A stretch of 64,000 nucleotides of DNA from an uncultured Clostridiaceae bacterium (GTDB lineage: Bacteria > Bacillota > Clostridia > TANB77 > CAG-508). Shown here piece after piece: positions 55,139 to 63,589 of this stretch. The first letter of the stretch is position 1. Every line of letters starts with the position of its first letter. The notes below the pieces were generated by a model. It was not told the origin of the DNA and searched no databases. It saw only the letters and a list, made by a program, of their open reading frames with translations. The position numbers were made by a program, and so were the translations under genes. The stretch lies in contig CATLFA010000004.1 of assembly GCA_949927585.1 (NCBI GenBank), positions 1 through 64,000 on the forward strand, read 5' to 3'.

Positions 55139-55225
55139 AAAATTTCTCCTTTTATTTTCTATTTTTCTAATCTTACCATAAAAAGCTTTAGTTATCAATA
55201 AAACAATTATAAAACTATTATATAT

Positions 55226-55261
55226 AAAAAATAATGGAGAAATTTTTCTCCATTATTTTTT
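55226..55261. terminator. Bidirectional terminator
   Basis: AAAATAATGGAGAAA, short loop, TTTCTCCATTATTTT; the same hairpin sequence recurs at 56280-56313. Confidence 0.8.
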
Positions 55262-55263
55262 AT

Positions 55264-55740
55264 TTACTTTTTAAAAAACAGAATCCATCTTTTGGTTTGC
55301 ATGTTAATTTTGTCTTCTTTCAGTTCTTTAATTTTTGCGTTGTTGTTTATGTATACATTTATTTGTGTTTTCACTAATTCATCAGATTTTAAATCTGGTA
55401 TTAATGCTACTAATGTAATAGAACTTTCTTCAGCTTTAAAATCTAAAAATGTCTCTTGCTCATATTTCATATATTTTTCTACAAGAACATCCATTTGAGC
55501 TTCAATTTTTCCATTTTCTTCTTCATACATTGCTATCTTTTCATCTATTTTCCCTGCTGTTGCCACTCCTGGCACCATAAATATAAAAATTAAAAAAGAT
55601 ATTCTCGCTATAATATATCCAATTGAAGCAAATTCTTTAAACATATGTTTCAACTCATAACTATTTACCTTGTAATAAAGAATGTGAGATACAATGTCTA
55701 ATACTAATGCAATACAAAAAATAAGAATTAACATATGCAT
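55264..55740 (-). CDS. Hypothetical membrane protein
   Basis: 158 residues. Two N-terminal membrane helices (about 3-22 and 40-62) and a soluble C-terminal domain with a coiled segment (KIDEKIAMYEEENGKIEAQM) and a beta/helix part. AAGGAGG lies before ATG 55740. Ends at a terminator. No family recognised. Confidence 0.6.
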   Translation of the reverse strand: MHMLILIFCIALVLDIVSHILYYKVNSYELKHMFKEFASIGYIIARISFLIFIFMVPGVATAGKIDEKIAMYEEENGKIEAQMDVLVEKYMKYEQETFLDFKAEESSITLVALIPDLKSDELVKTQINVYINNNAKIKELKEDKINMQTKRWILFFKK

Positions 55741-55958
55741 TTCCTCCTTAATAAATTATTATTTACGAGTTACTTTATATAAACTTGCTTTTAGCAAGAT
55801 AATTAAATTTTCTATATTATATATTATTTTACATAAATAGTCAAGTATTCTTCATTTTTTTAGTTTTTCTATTTTTTATGTTGACTTTTTTATTCTATAT
55901 TATAATGTTTATGTAACTTATAATATTTGTCTTTTTATAATTATAGGGAGGTATTTTT

Positions 55959-56264
55959 ATGGCACAACCAGTTGAATTGGTTATACAGGTTTTAGATGAT
56001 TCTCGTAGAAAGAGTATTGAGTATGAAAATCGGTGTTGGTTAAAGGAAAATATCAAAGAATTAAATATTTGTGTATGTGTTGAAAATTGTCTTTGTGACG
56101 TTTTTACTATTGTTAGAAATTGGAATAATGACGGTAGTATTTTAATTCAGGATGGTAAAAATGTTCAATTTAAGAATTATTTCAATCCTTGTAAAGAGGC
56201 TTTATCTCTTATAAGGCTCAATAATGAATATATTGTATTTTTGTATTCACCAAAAGAAGTATAA
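55959..56264 (+). CDS. Orphan protein, 101 aa, in-frame CGG
   Basis: MAQPVELVIQVLDDSRRKSI start with GGGAGG upstream; then ENRCWLKENIKELNICVCVENCLCDVF (cysteine-rich) and a beta-rich C-terminus. CGG at 56031-56033 is in frame; skipping its C gives GGT GTT GGT TAA. Own terminator. Function unknown. Confidence 0.62.
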   Translation: MAQPVELVIQVLDDSRRKSIEYENRCWLKENIKELNICVCVENCLCDVFTIVRNWNNDGSILIQDGKNVQFKNYFNPCKEALSLIRLNNEYIVFLYSPKEV

Positions 56265-56279
56265 AACGATTCAAATATA

Positions 56280-56313
56280 AAAAATAATGGAGAAAATTTC
56301 TCCATTATTTTTT
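56280..56313. terminator. Bidirectional terminator
   Basis: AAAATAATGGAGAAAATTTC followed by TCCATTATTTTTT; between the convergent orphan gene and tyrS. Confidence 0.85.
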
Positions 56314-56321
56314 ATATTAAT

Positions 56322-57557
56322 TTACTTTTTCTTTCCTATATACGAATTTTTCTTTCCTCTTTTTACTATTATATATGTTCCTTCTATAAACATATTTTCA
56401 TCTATTATTGTGCTAGCATCTGTTATTTTTTCGCCGTTTACTGATATTGCGCCATTTGCTATAAATTCTCTTGCTTCTCTTTTACTTGAAGCTGCTCCTA
56501 TGTTTACGGCTAAATCGGCTATTGTTTGATTTGCTTCTACTTCTTTTATTTGCTCATTTCCAAATAAGTCTTCTATATCTTTTTTAGTTAAATCACTAAA
56601 TTTATTATTGAATAGGTGATCTGCTAGGTTTACTGCTCTTTCATATTCTTCTTTTCCGTGTAAGAAAGTTATTATTTCTCTTGCTAGTGCTTTGTGTGCT
56701 TCTCTATATTCTGGATGTTCATTATTTTTTCTTTCATATTCTTCTATTTCCTCTTTTGATAGGAATGTGTATATTTTTAAGTAATCTATTACCATGCTGT
56801 CTTCTACGTTTGTAAAGAATTGATATAGTTTGTAGCTTGATGTTTTTTCTTTATCTAACCATAATGCATTTCCTTCGCTTTTCCCAAATTTCTTTCCTTG
56901 TGAGTCTGTTACTAATGGCATTGTGAAACCATATACTTCATCGCCAGTAGATTTTCTTATTAAATCTATTCCTGCTGTTATATTTCCCCATTGGTCTGAA
57001 CCTGCACATTGTAAATCTACATTTTTGTGTTCGTGTAAATATTTAAAGTCTAATGCTTGTAATATCATGTATGAAAATTCTGTATAAGTTATTCCTGAAT
57101 CTAATCTTCTTCTTATTATGTCTTTATCTAACATATAGTTTACATTAAAATATTTTCCATAGTCTCTTAAAAAATCTATTACATTTATATCTTTATACCA
57201 ATCGTTGTTGTTTACTACTTCAAAACCAAATATTTTTTCTACTTGTGCTTTTAGTTTTTCAAAATTTGCTGTTACTTCTTCTTTTCCTATCATTGCTCTT
57301 TCTGTTGTTGGGCGTGGGTCACCTATCATGCCTGTTCCTCCACCTACTAAAAGTATTGGTGTATGTCCTGCATCTTTTAATCTTTTTGAAATTAAAAAGC
57401 TTGATAAATGTCCTACATGTAGACTATCTGCTGTTGGATCTGTTCCTATATAGAAAGTTAATCCTCCTTTATTTAATTTTTCTTCTAAATCTGGACTAGA
57501 AATATCTTTTATTAGCCCTCTCCATTTTAGTTCTTCTACTAGTGTCATTTTTTTCAT
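56322..57557 (-). CDS. tyrS: Tyrosyl-tRNA synthetase
   Basis: 411 residues. Class I synthetase: FYIGTDPTADSLHVGHLSSF (HIGH-like HVGH), tyrosine pocket in TYTEFSYMILQALDF, AGSDQWGNITAG and KFGKSEGNALWLD (KMSKS-like). C-terminal S4 domain (REAREFIANGAISVNGEKI). Start ATG 57557 with AAAGGAAT upstream. A tyrosine T-box leader lies upstream and controls it by uncharged tRNA-Tyr. Confidence 0.97.
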   Translation of the reverse strand: MKKMTLVEELKWRGLIKDISSPDLEEKLNKGGLTFYIGTDPTADSLHVGHLSSFLISKRLKDAGHTPILLVGGGTGMIGDPRPTTERAMIGKEEVTANFEKLKAQVEKIFGFEVVNNNDWYKDINVIDFLRDYGKYFNVNYMLDKDIIRRRLDSGITYTEFSYMILQALDFKYLHEHKNVDLQCAGSDQWGNITAGIDLIRKSTGDEVYGFTMPLVTDSQGKKFGKSEGNALWLDKEKTSSYKLYQFFTNVEDSMVIDYLKIYTFLSKEEIEEYERKNNEHPEYREAHKALAREIITFLHGKEEYERAVNLADHLFNNKFSDLTKKDIEDLFGNEQIKEVEANQTIADLAVNIGAASSKREAREFIANGAISVNGEKITDASTIIDENMFIEGTYIIVKRGKKNSYIGKKK

Positions 57558-57581
57558 TCCTTTCTCATATTTTGAATTTAG

Positions 57582-57675
57582 ATTGTAGGGGTAGGCCTCT
57601 AAGTTTACCCCTTTTTAGGTGTATTTATTTTATTGTATTTTTCAAACTAGGAGGACACAAGGCCCGCACCCTACA
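57582..57675. repeat. Family R element between T-box and tyrS
   Basis: ATTGTAGGGGTAGGCCTCTA ... GGACACAAGGCCCGCACCCTACA. It lies between the T-box terminator and the tyrS start and may add a second hairpin to the leader. Confidence 0.6.
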
Positions 57676-57705
57676 GATAAAACAAATTTCTTCTATCTTT
57701 AACAA

Positions 57706-57940
57706 AAGAGCCAAACCGCCTCATTTTAAAGGACGATTTGACTCGTGGTACCACCTTTATTTGTATAAATTTGTTTATACCTTATTATAAGCTGTTCGTA
57801 GCTTGTACGTAATTACTATAAGAATTGTATTTCATAATTTTATATTCTGATAGTTTCCAGCAAAGCACTACCTCTCTTTATTTGTTGTAACTATAAAATT
57901 ATTACTTGGTTTCTTTTTAAAACATAATTAAATTTAACTA
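57706..57940 (-). promoter_or_regulatory. Tyrosine T-box riboswitch leader
   Basis: Minus-strand leader with the T-box sequence AAAGGTGGTACCACG (57745-57758). The terminator stem (57706-57745) is GAGTCAAATCGTCC paired with GGCGGTTTGGCTC, followed by TTTT. Stem I region with AGAGAGGTAGTGC, and a plausible TAC specifier in GAAATACAATTC. Uncharged tRNA-Tyr would stabilise the antiterminator and allow tyrS expression. Confidence 0.9.
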
Positions 57941-57945
57941 TAACT

Positions 57946-57974
57946 ATTATACTATATTGTTTTTTTGTTTGCAA
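57946..57974 (-). promoter_or_regulatory. Promoter of the T-box/tyrS transcript
   Basis: On the minus strand TTGCAA (57969-57974), 17-base spacer, TATAAT (57946-57951). Confidence 0.65.
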
Positions 57975-58044
57975 TAGCTGATTCTCCAAAATTATAATTT
58001 TTCAATTTGTTCTATTGTTATTATATATTTTTTACTCTTTATCG

Positions 58045-58461
58045 TTATATTTCTATATCTTCTGATTTAAAATCACTATAATATCTTGCTGAAATAGAAG
58101 TAAACTTTAATACACAGTAATCTGGATCAGTTACCCCTTCTTTATAATACATTTTATCACCAAATTGCCATATCATTTCTTTTGATTTTTTATCTTCTAA
58201 AACTTCTACTGTCCCTTTAAGCATTATTCCTCTATAAAATCTCTTATCACAAAAATAAACACAAGCCTTTGGATTATTCTTAAATGATTGCACCTTTAAT
58301 GAAGATGTATTCGTTGAAAAATAAATTTCCTTTATTCCATTTCTTTTTCTAGGTTTTAGCATTGCTTTGGTATTTGGAAATCCATCTTTATCAATAGAAC
58401 TTATATAGCAAATACTTTGCTTGTCTATCATATTTCCAATAGTTTTTTCTGCATCTCTCAT
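58045..58461 (-). CDS. Pyridoxamine 5'-phosphate oxidase-like flavin protein
   Basis: 138 residues of the split-barrel FMN-binding fold: IGNMIDKQSICYISSIDKDGFPNTKAML, IYFSTNTSSLKVQSFKNNPKACVYFCD and GIMLKGTVEVLEDKKSKEMIW. General stress-protein type. AGGAG lies before ATG 58461, 27 bases after the hydrolase gene, so the two form an operon. Confidence 0.82.
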   Translation of the reverse strand: MRDAEKTIGNMIDKQSICYISSIDKDGFPNTKAMLKPRKRNGIKEIYFSTNTSSLKVQSFKNNPKACVYFCDKRFYRGIMLKGTVEVLEDKKSKEMIWQFGDKMYYKEGVTDPDYCVLKFTSISARYYSDFKSEDIEI

Positions 58462-58487
58462 AATTTTTCACACTCCTGTAATTTGTA

Positions 58488-59165
58488 TTACTGTTCTAAA
58501 AACTTAAATAACTTCTCATAAAATAATTTATTTTTAAAAACATAATTACAATGTCCTGCTTTTTCTAATATAACTAATTCTGAATGATTTATATTATTAG
58601 AAATATATTCAGCCTCGTTTTTTGGAACTATATCTTTTTCACCACCATTAAATACTAAAGTTGGCACTATTATAATTCCTAATTCATCTTTTGTTATAGA
58701 ATGTGCTTCATAATTTAATTTTTCAAACATTTCGTTACTCTTTTTACTTGGATAAAAAGGGATCTTTTCCATAACTTTTGCATAATTAGGTTTTTTGATA
58801 ATATTATTTCTTGCAACACCACTACATATCACTAATTTAGAAATAATTTTTGGATAATGAATTGCTACATTTAACGCAACAGTTCCCCCACCACTACAAC
58901 CTAGTAAATAAGGCTTGTCTATATTCAATTTATTTATAAATTCATATATATCTTTTGCTGATTCTTCATAATTTAAAGTACAGTTTTTTTCACTTTTTCC
59001 GCAACATCTTCTATCAAAAAGATATACTTTGTATCTATCTTTTAACCTATTTGCTATAAATTTCATAAGTCCTGTATTAATACTATTTGGATTCAATAAA
59101 ATTACAGGTTTTCCGTTTCCTAAAACTTCATAATGAATTTTTATATTATTAACTTCTATATCCAA
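58488..59165 (-). CDS. Alpha/beta hydrolase
   Basis: 225 residues. Lipase-like fold with nucleophile elbow GCSGGGTVAL, oxyanion region VILLNPNSINTG, catalytic Asp in GGEKDIVPKNEAE and His in KAGHCNYVF. TTG start at 59165 with GAGGAGATG upstream. First gene of a two-gene operon. Substrate unknown. CGG words (TGC GGA, AAC GGA) are out of phase. Confidence 0.85.
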   Translation of the reverse strand: MDIEVNNIKIHYEVLGNGKPVILLNPNSINTGLMKFIANRLKDRYKVYLFDRRCCGKSEKNCTLNYEESAKDIYEFINKLNIDKPYLLGCSGGGTVALNVAIHYPKIISKLVICSGVARNNIIKKPNYAKVMEKIPFYPSKKSNEMFEKLNYEAHSITKDELGIIIVPTLVFNGGEKDIVPKNEAEYISNNINHSELVILEKAGHCNYVFKNKLFYEKLFKFLEQ

Positions 59166-59261
59166 TTTATCATCTCCTCTATAACTTACTATCTTGTATT
59201 TCGATTATATCATAAAGGACAAGTAATTTTCAACTCAATTACCTGCCCTACTTATTGTAAT

Positions 59262-59530
59262 TTAGCGATTACTTTTATAATCAATATTTACTAATTTTGC
59301 TTGTTTGCACAAATCTTTTGTCTGTATTTTATATTGTTTTCCATCTTTTATTGTATAAGTTCCACATTGTCTAAATTAAAAATTAACATTTTTTCTTATA
59401 CATTGTTCTCTAATATCTAATGCCCAATCATAATTAAATACTCTAGCATTTATATCAGATTCTCCACTGACAAGCAACCAATTCAATATTATCAAGATAT
59501 TTTTCAATATCTATTTTCGTTTTTAATTAT
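59262..59530 (-). pseudogene. Truncated DUF5131 (phage Gp37/Gp68-like) gene
   Basis: Only the C-terminal part is left: DIEKYLDNIELVAC, one extra base, SGESDINARVFNYDWALDIR, EQCIRKNVNF, TAA, FRQCGTYTIKDGKQYKIQTK and QAKLVNIDY. The extra base precedes AGT (TGT CAG T), not GGN. The TAA replaces what is usually a Glu. The 5' end is missing. A decayed radical-SAM-associated phage protein family member. Confidence 0.75.
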
Positions 59531-59621
59531 TATAAATTGTTTAAAGGAATATCGATTTTTAATACTCTTTTACTTAATAATTAAATTTAAACATCTTACT
59601 TATAATTTTTTATGTTTCTTT

Positions 59622-60284
59622 TTAGTCATTTGTTAAATCTCCATTCCCACTTACAGGTATACTTTCTCCCAAATATGTTGGTTTTGATTTAAAAATGCAT
59701 TTTACAAAATCTTTATCTCTTGCTAGAATTTCTCTTATTTCTCTTGAAGTCTGCCCGTAATACCCAGTTTTTATTGCTGGTACTCCATAAGTTTCTATTC
59801 CTAATTTATTTCCTATATATACTGCTCTATATAGGTGATATTCTTGTGTTACTACTGTTAACTTTTTTACTTTGAATATGTAATCAGCTCTATATAAGCT
59901 TTCATAGGTTGAAAAACCTGCATGGTCCATAAATATATTTTCACTTGGTATTTCGTTTTCAATTAGATAGGTTTTCATAGCATTTACTTCGTCATATTCT
60001 TCTCTTCCATGGTCTCCTGATACTATTATCTTTTCTGCTATTCCTTGTTTATATAATTCTATTGCTTTATCTAGTCTATCTTTTAGCATTAAACTTAAAG
60101 AACCATCTTCCATTACTTGGCAACCTAATACTAATATAGCATCTGATTTATTTGCATTTTCTACTTCTTGTATGATATTTTTACTTGCAACTAATTTTAC
60201 ATATTGATTTATTCCAAATACCATTATTATTACGATTATTGTTAATGTAATTATTGCTATTATTAATTTTTTTATTTTTTTCAT
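59622..60284 (-). CDS. SanA/YdcF-family membrane protein (DUF218)
   Basis: 220 residues. N-terminal membrane anchor (about 7-28) and DUF218 domain: AILVLGCQVMEDGSLSLMLKDRLDKAIELY, KIIVSGDHGREEYDEVNAM, IFMDHAGFSTYESLYRA and VVTQEYHLYRAVYIGNKLG. Related to SanA, linked to envelope permeability in other bacteria. GGAGA lies before ATG 60284. Confidence 0.88.
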   Translation of the reverse strand: MKKIKKLIIAIITLTIIVIIMVFGINQYVKLVASKNIIQEVENANKSDAILVLGCQVMEDGSLSLMLKDRLDKAIELYKQGIAEKIIVSGDHGREEYDEVNAMKTYLIENEIPSENIFMDHAGFSTYESLYRADYIFKVKKLTVVTQEYHLYRAVYIGNKLGIETYGVPAIKTGYYGQTSREIREILARDKDFVKCIFKSKPTYLGESIPVSGNGDLTND

Positions 60285-60383
60285 ATGCTTTCTCCTTTTG
60301 TTTCGTTTTTATTATTATAACATATATTATTTTTTAGATACAAGTTTTGCTGATTCTTTATTTTTTTAATATACTTATTATAG

Positions 60384-60485
60384 ATTAGGGGCATCTATTA
60401 GCTGTCCACACTCCAATGAAATTACTTAAATAAAAATTCAGTGTAATTCTTTGAAAAGTGAACGACTATTAGTCGCCCCTACAAT
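60384..60485. repeat. Palindromic family R element
   Basis: GATTAGGGGCATCTATTAGC ... GACTATTAGTCGCCCCTACAA, with CTCCAATGAAATTAC internally; same architecture as 11148-11257. Confidence 0.7.
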
Positions 60486-60504
60486 TCTTTTTCATTTTTT
60501 ACTA

Positions 60505-62505
60505 TTATAGTATTGCTTTTTCTTGATTTATCACATTACATACTAATTCTGCTGATTTTTCTACTCCTAATGTTGCTGTATTTATACATATGTCATAATT
60601 TAAATGGTCATTCCATTTTTTCTGCGCATAGTATTTATAATGGTTTGCTCTTAATTTATCTACTCTTGTTATTTCTTTTTGTGCTTTTTCTTTATCTAGT
60701 TTATAAAATTTAGTTGCTCTATTTATTTTATCTTCCATGTTGCTATATATGAATACTTTTATTACATTTTTTCTGTCTTTCAATATAAAGTCTGCACATC
60801 TTCCTATTATTACACAAGATTCTTTGCTTGATAACTCTTTTATTAATTCTGATTCTTTTAAGAATAGTTCATCACTATTGTTTAACCCAAAGTAATATCC
60901 ATTATTTAGGTTTGCTAATGTTTCTTTCTTTTGCTCATTATTTTCTATATATTCTTCTGATAATCCTGTTTTTTCTGCTAGTTTTGTTATTATTTCTTTA
61001 TCATAAAATTTTATTCCTAGTTTATCTGCAATTAGTCTTCCTACATATCTTCCACCTGAGCCATATTCTCTTGATATTGTTATTACCATATGTTTATCTA
61101 GTTTATTATGTTTTAATGTATTATTTTCTAAAGCTTCACTTTTTGTTTTTTCTTTTCCAAGATGTTTTATTTCAATTACAAGTAATAATCCTGCTATTAT
61201 GAAGGCTAAACCATCTGCAAATGGTCCTGAATATAGGAAACCTTTTATTCCAAATAATTCTCCAAGTACCACCATTGCTGGTATTAAGAATAGTATCTGT
61301 CTTGATAATGAAAGTATTGCACTTTTTGCGCTTTTTCCTATTGCTTGGAAGAATATTCCTGCTGGAATTTGTATTCCATTACATATACATAGCATTAAAT
61401 ATATTCTAAATGATATACATGCAAATTCCATATATAGTGCATCACCACTACCAAAAACCACTATTAATTTATCTGGTATTGTTTGGAATAGTATAAATGC
61501 TATTGTACTTATTATTACACTTGTTCCTAGTACTATTTTTAAGGTTTGCTTTACTCTATCCATTTTTGCTGCACCATAGTTGTAACCTAGTATTGGCTGT
61601 GAACCTGCTGCAATTCCTATTACTATACTGTTTAATATTTGGCTTATTTTCATAACAATTCCCAATACAGTAATTGGTATTTCTGAACCAAATTTTGAAT
61701 TCGCTCCATATTTTCCAAGTAGATTATTTTCAACTGCTATTACAAATACTATACTTATTTGTGTAATAAAACTACTTATTCCTAAAGCTGATACTTTTTG
61801 AATTACAGTTGGTTTTAGTTTAAATTCTTCTTTTCCTATTTTTATAGATTTAAACTTCTTTATATACATTATATTAATTGCAAATGTTACTATTTGACTT
61901 ATAACAGTTGCTATTGCTGCACCTTGTACTCCCATTTTAAATACAAATATAAATATTGGGTCTAATATGATATTTAAAATTGCACCTGTTACCATTGATG
62001 TCATTGCATATTTTGGATTTCCATCTGCTCTTATTATTGAATTTAAAGTTGTTCCTACCATCATAAATGGCAAGCCTACACCTATTATATAGCCATAATT
62101 CAAAGCATATTCTCTTAGAGCTTGTGTGCAACCAAATAAGTTTAATATTTGTGGTAAAAATATTAATGTTACTGTACATAAAAGTACTGCTACTATTATT
62201 GATATTGCTATACCATTTCCAACACCTTTACCTGCTTCTTTTTCTTTCTTTTCTCCTAGTCTTAAACTTAAATATGCTGATGTTCCATCTCCAAACATTA
62301 GTGCAAAAGCTAAACATACCATAGTTAATGGGAAAACTATATTAGTTGCTCCATTTCCTAAATATCCTACTCCCCAACCAATAAATATTTGGTCAACTAT
62401 ATTATATAAAGAGTTTACTAATAAAGATATAATACATGGAACAGAAAATTTTCTAATTAATTTTCCTATTTTCTCTTTTCCTAAAATATTTTCTTCTTTT
62501 TCCAA
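60505..62505 (-). CDS. MATE-family transporter fused to a cytidylate-kinase-like domain
   Basis: 666 residues. Residues 1-450 form a 12-helix MATE efflux transporter (KLIRKFSVPCIISLLVNSLYN, IDQIFIGW-type start, GDGTSAYLSLRLGE, IIRADGNPKYAM). After a linker (LGKEKTKSEALENNTLKHNK) comes a cytidylate-kinase-like domain: MVITISREYGSGGRYVGRLIADKLGIKFYDKE with P-loop-like GSGGR and CVIIGRCADFIL. A natural fusion also known from clostridia. The kinase could sense nucleotides or drug load. GAAGGTTGG precedes ATG 62505. The upstream gap to 62857 holds only T-rich sequence and a promoter. Confidence 0.88.
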   Translation of the reverse strand: MEKEENILGKEKIGKLIRKFSVPCIISLLVNSLYNIVDQIFIGWGVGYLGNGATNIVFPLTMVCLAFALMFGDGTSAYLSLRLGEKKEKEAGKGVGNGIAISIIVAVLLCTVTLIFLPQILNLFGCTQALREYALNYGYIIGVGLPFMMVGTTLNSIIRADGNPKYAMTSMVTGAILNIILDPIFIFVFKMGVQGAAIATVISQIVTFAINIMYIKKFKSIKIGKEEFKLKPTVIQKVSALGISSFITQISIVFVIAVENNLLGKYGANSKFGSEIPITVLGIVMKISQILNSIVIGIAAGSQPILGYNYGAAKMDRVKQTLKIVLGTSVIISTIAFILFQTIPDKLIVVFGSGDALYMEFACISFRIYLMLCICNGIQIPAGIFFQAIGKSAKSAILSLSRQILFLIPAMVVLGELFGIKGFLYSGPFADGLAFIIAGLLLVIEIKHLGKEKTKSEALENNTLKHNKLDKHMVITISREYGSGGRYVGRLIADKLGIKFYDKEIITKLAEKTGLSEEYIENNEQKKETLANLNNGYYFGLNNSDELFLKESELIKELSSKESCVIIGRCADFILKDRKNVIKVFIYSNMEDKINRATKFYKLDKEKAQKEITRVDKLRANHYKYYAQKKWNDHLNYDICINTATLGVEKSAELVCNVINQEKAIL

Positions 62506-62769
62506 CCTTCTCTTCTCCTTTCTTACACAAAGCGTGTACTGTTCGCTATTAATTTCTAATTTTATAGAAGTTACATTTTTATTAGGTAACTTCTTCCAAG
62601 AATTTACCTAATATTTCAACTTATAACTTCTTATTACGCACAAAAATACAACACATTTTTATTCTGTGTTGTTCGTTAATCATTACTTAAAAATAATGTT
62701 CGTTTCCATTTGCCACGTTTGTAATTTTAACATATTAATTTTTATTTGTCAAAACTTTTTAATGTTTTT

Positions 62770-62798
62770 TTGACTTTTGCATAATATTATGTTATAAT
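62770..62798 (+). promoter_or_regulatory. Promoter of the 62857 gene
   Basis: TTGACT at 62770-62775, 17-base spacer, TATAAT at 62793-62798. Confidence 0.75.
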
Positions 62799-62856
62799 TT
62801 TCTAAGTTATATTGTAACTGTCAATTCTCTTATTGTAATTATAAGGAGGAAAATCT

Positions 62857-63471
62857 ATGAGTATTAAAGTTAAAGGAATACCTATTCGGAATGAAGAGTT
62901 AAGCTATGACATGGAAATCCCTTTTTCTAATTTAACTGGTGAAGGTCAGGCAAGAATGTTTTTAGATAACAAAGATGTTTTTATTTGTGAAGCACTTTCT
63001 TCTAAATATAATACCGTTAAACAGCTGGCTCGTAATAATATATCAGACTGTTCTTCTGTAACGTTAAATGAAACACTTAAATTTCTTTTAATAGGTCGCA
63101 TTGTTGTTAACTGTGATTTAATTCTTGAGATACTTTCTATTCCTCATTTGGTATTAGAAGATAGTGTTAGAGTATATCTTTCAACTTCGGATTATTGGCC
63201 GTTAAGGCAATGGGTAGCTAAGGATTCAAATACCCCCTCAGATTTATTGTATAAGATGCTTATTCCGGCAGTAAACTCTGTTTTCTGGCATTGTGATTTT
63301 ATTATTCTTGATGCTCTTATTAGTAATACTAATTTTAAGATGTCTGAATCATTAAAAGTTGTAATAGATTCCATCTATGAAAAAGCTGAGAACTGTCCAT
63401 CTGTTTTAAATAAAGCTTCTGAACTTTCAAAAACTATATCAGATATTAGAAAAATATTAAGTAAGTACTAA
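62857..63471 (+). CDS. Orphan helical-repeat protein, 204 aa, in-frame CGG
   Basis: Starts MSIKVKGIPIRNEELSYDME with AAGGAGG upstream. Helical, with a repeat-like pattern (SNTPSDLLYKML, NTNFKMSESLK, LARNNISDCSSVTLNETLKFL) reminiscent of leucine-rich-variant or HEAT-like repeats. CGG at 62887-62889 (codon 11) is in frame; skipping its C would end the frame at TAA after a few codons. Own promoter and terminator. Confidence 0.65.
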   Translation: MSIKVKGIPIRNEELSYDMEIPFSNLTGEGQARMFLDNKDVFICEALSSKYNTVKQLARNNISDCSSVTLNETLKFLLIGRIVVNCDLILEILSIPHLVLEDSVRVYLSTSDYWPLRQWVAKDSNTPSDLLYKMLIPAVNSVFWHCDFIILDALISNTNFKMSESLKVVIDSIYEKAENCPSVLNKASELSKTISDIRKILSKY

Positions 63472-63479
63472 TATTTACA

Positions 63480-63520
63480 AAGAAGTAGAAAAACTTTTAA
63501 TATAAGTTTTTCTGCTTCTT
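63480..63520. terminator. Terminator
   Basis: AGAAGTAGAAAAACTT, loop, AAGTTTTTCTGCTTCTTTCG; ends the 62857 transcript. Confidence 0.75.
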
Positions 63521-63589
63521 TCGTTTTATTTTGTAAATTTTGGATATATTAGTATTATAATTAATATTGTGAAAGGAATGTGATTTGAT

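Noticed and set aside
57542-57790. Plus-strand frame over the tyrS leader
   Set aside because: It lies across the T-box terminator and T-box sequence and is explained by the riboswitch on the other strand.
11148-60485. CRISPR array
   Set aside because: The repeated palindromes are dispersed, vary in length and have no regular spacers; no cas genes are present.
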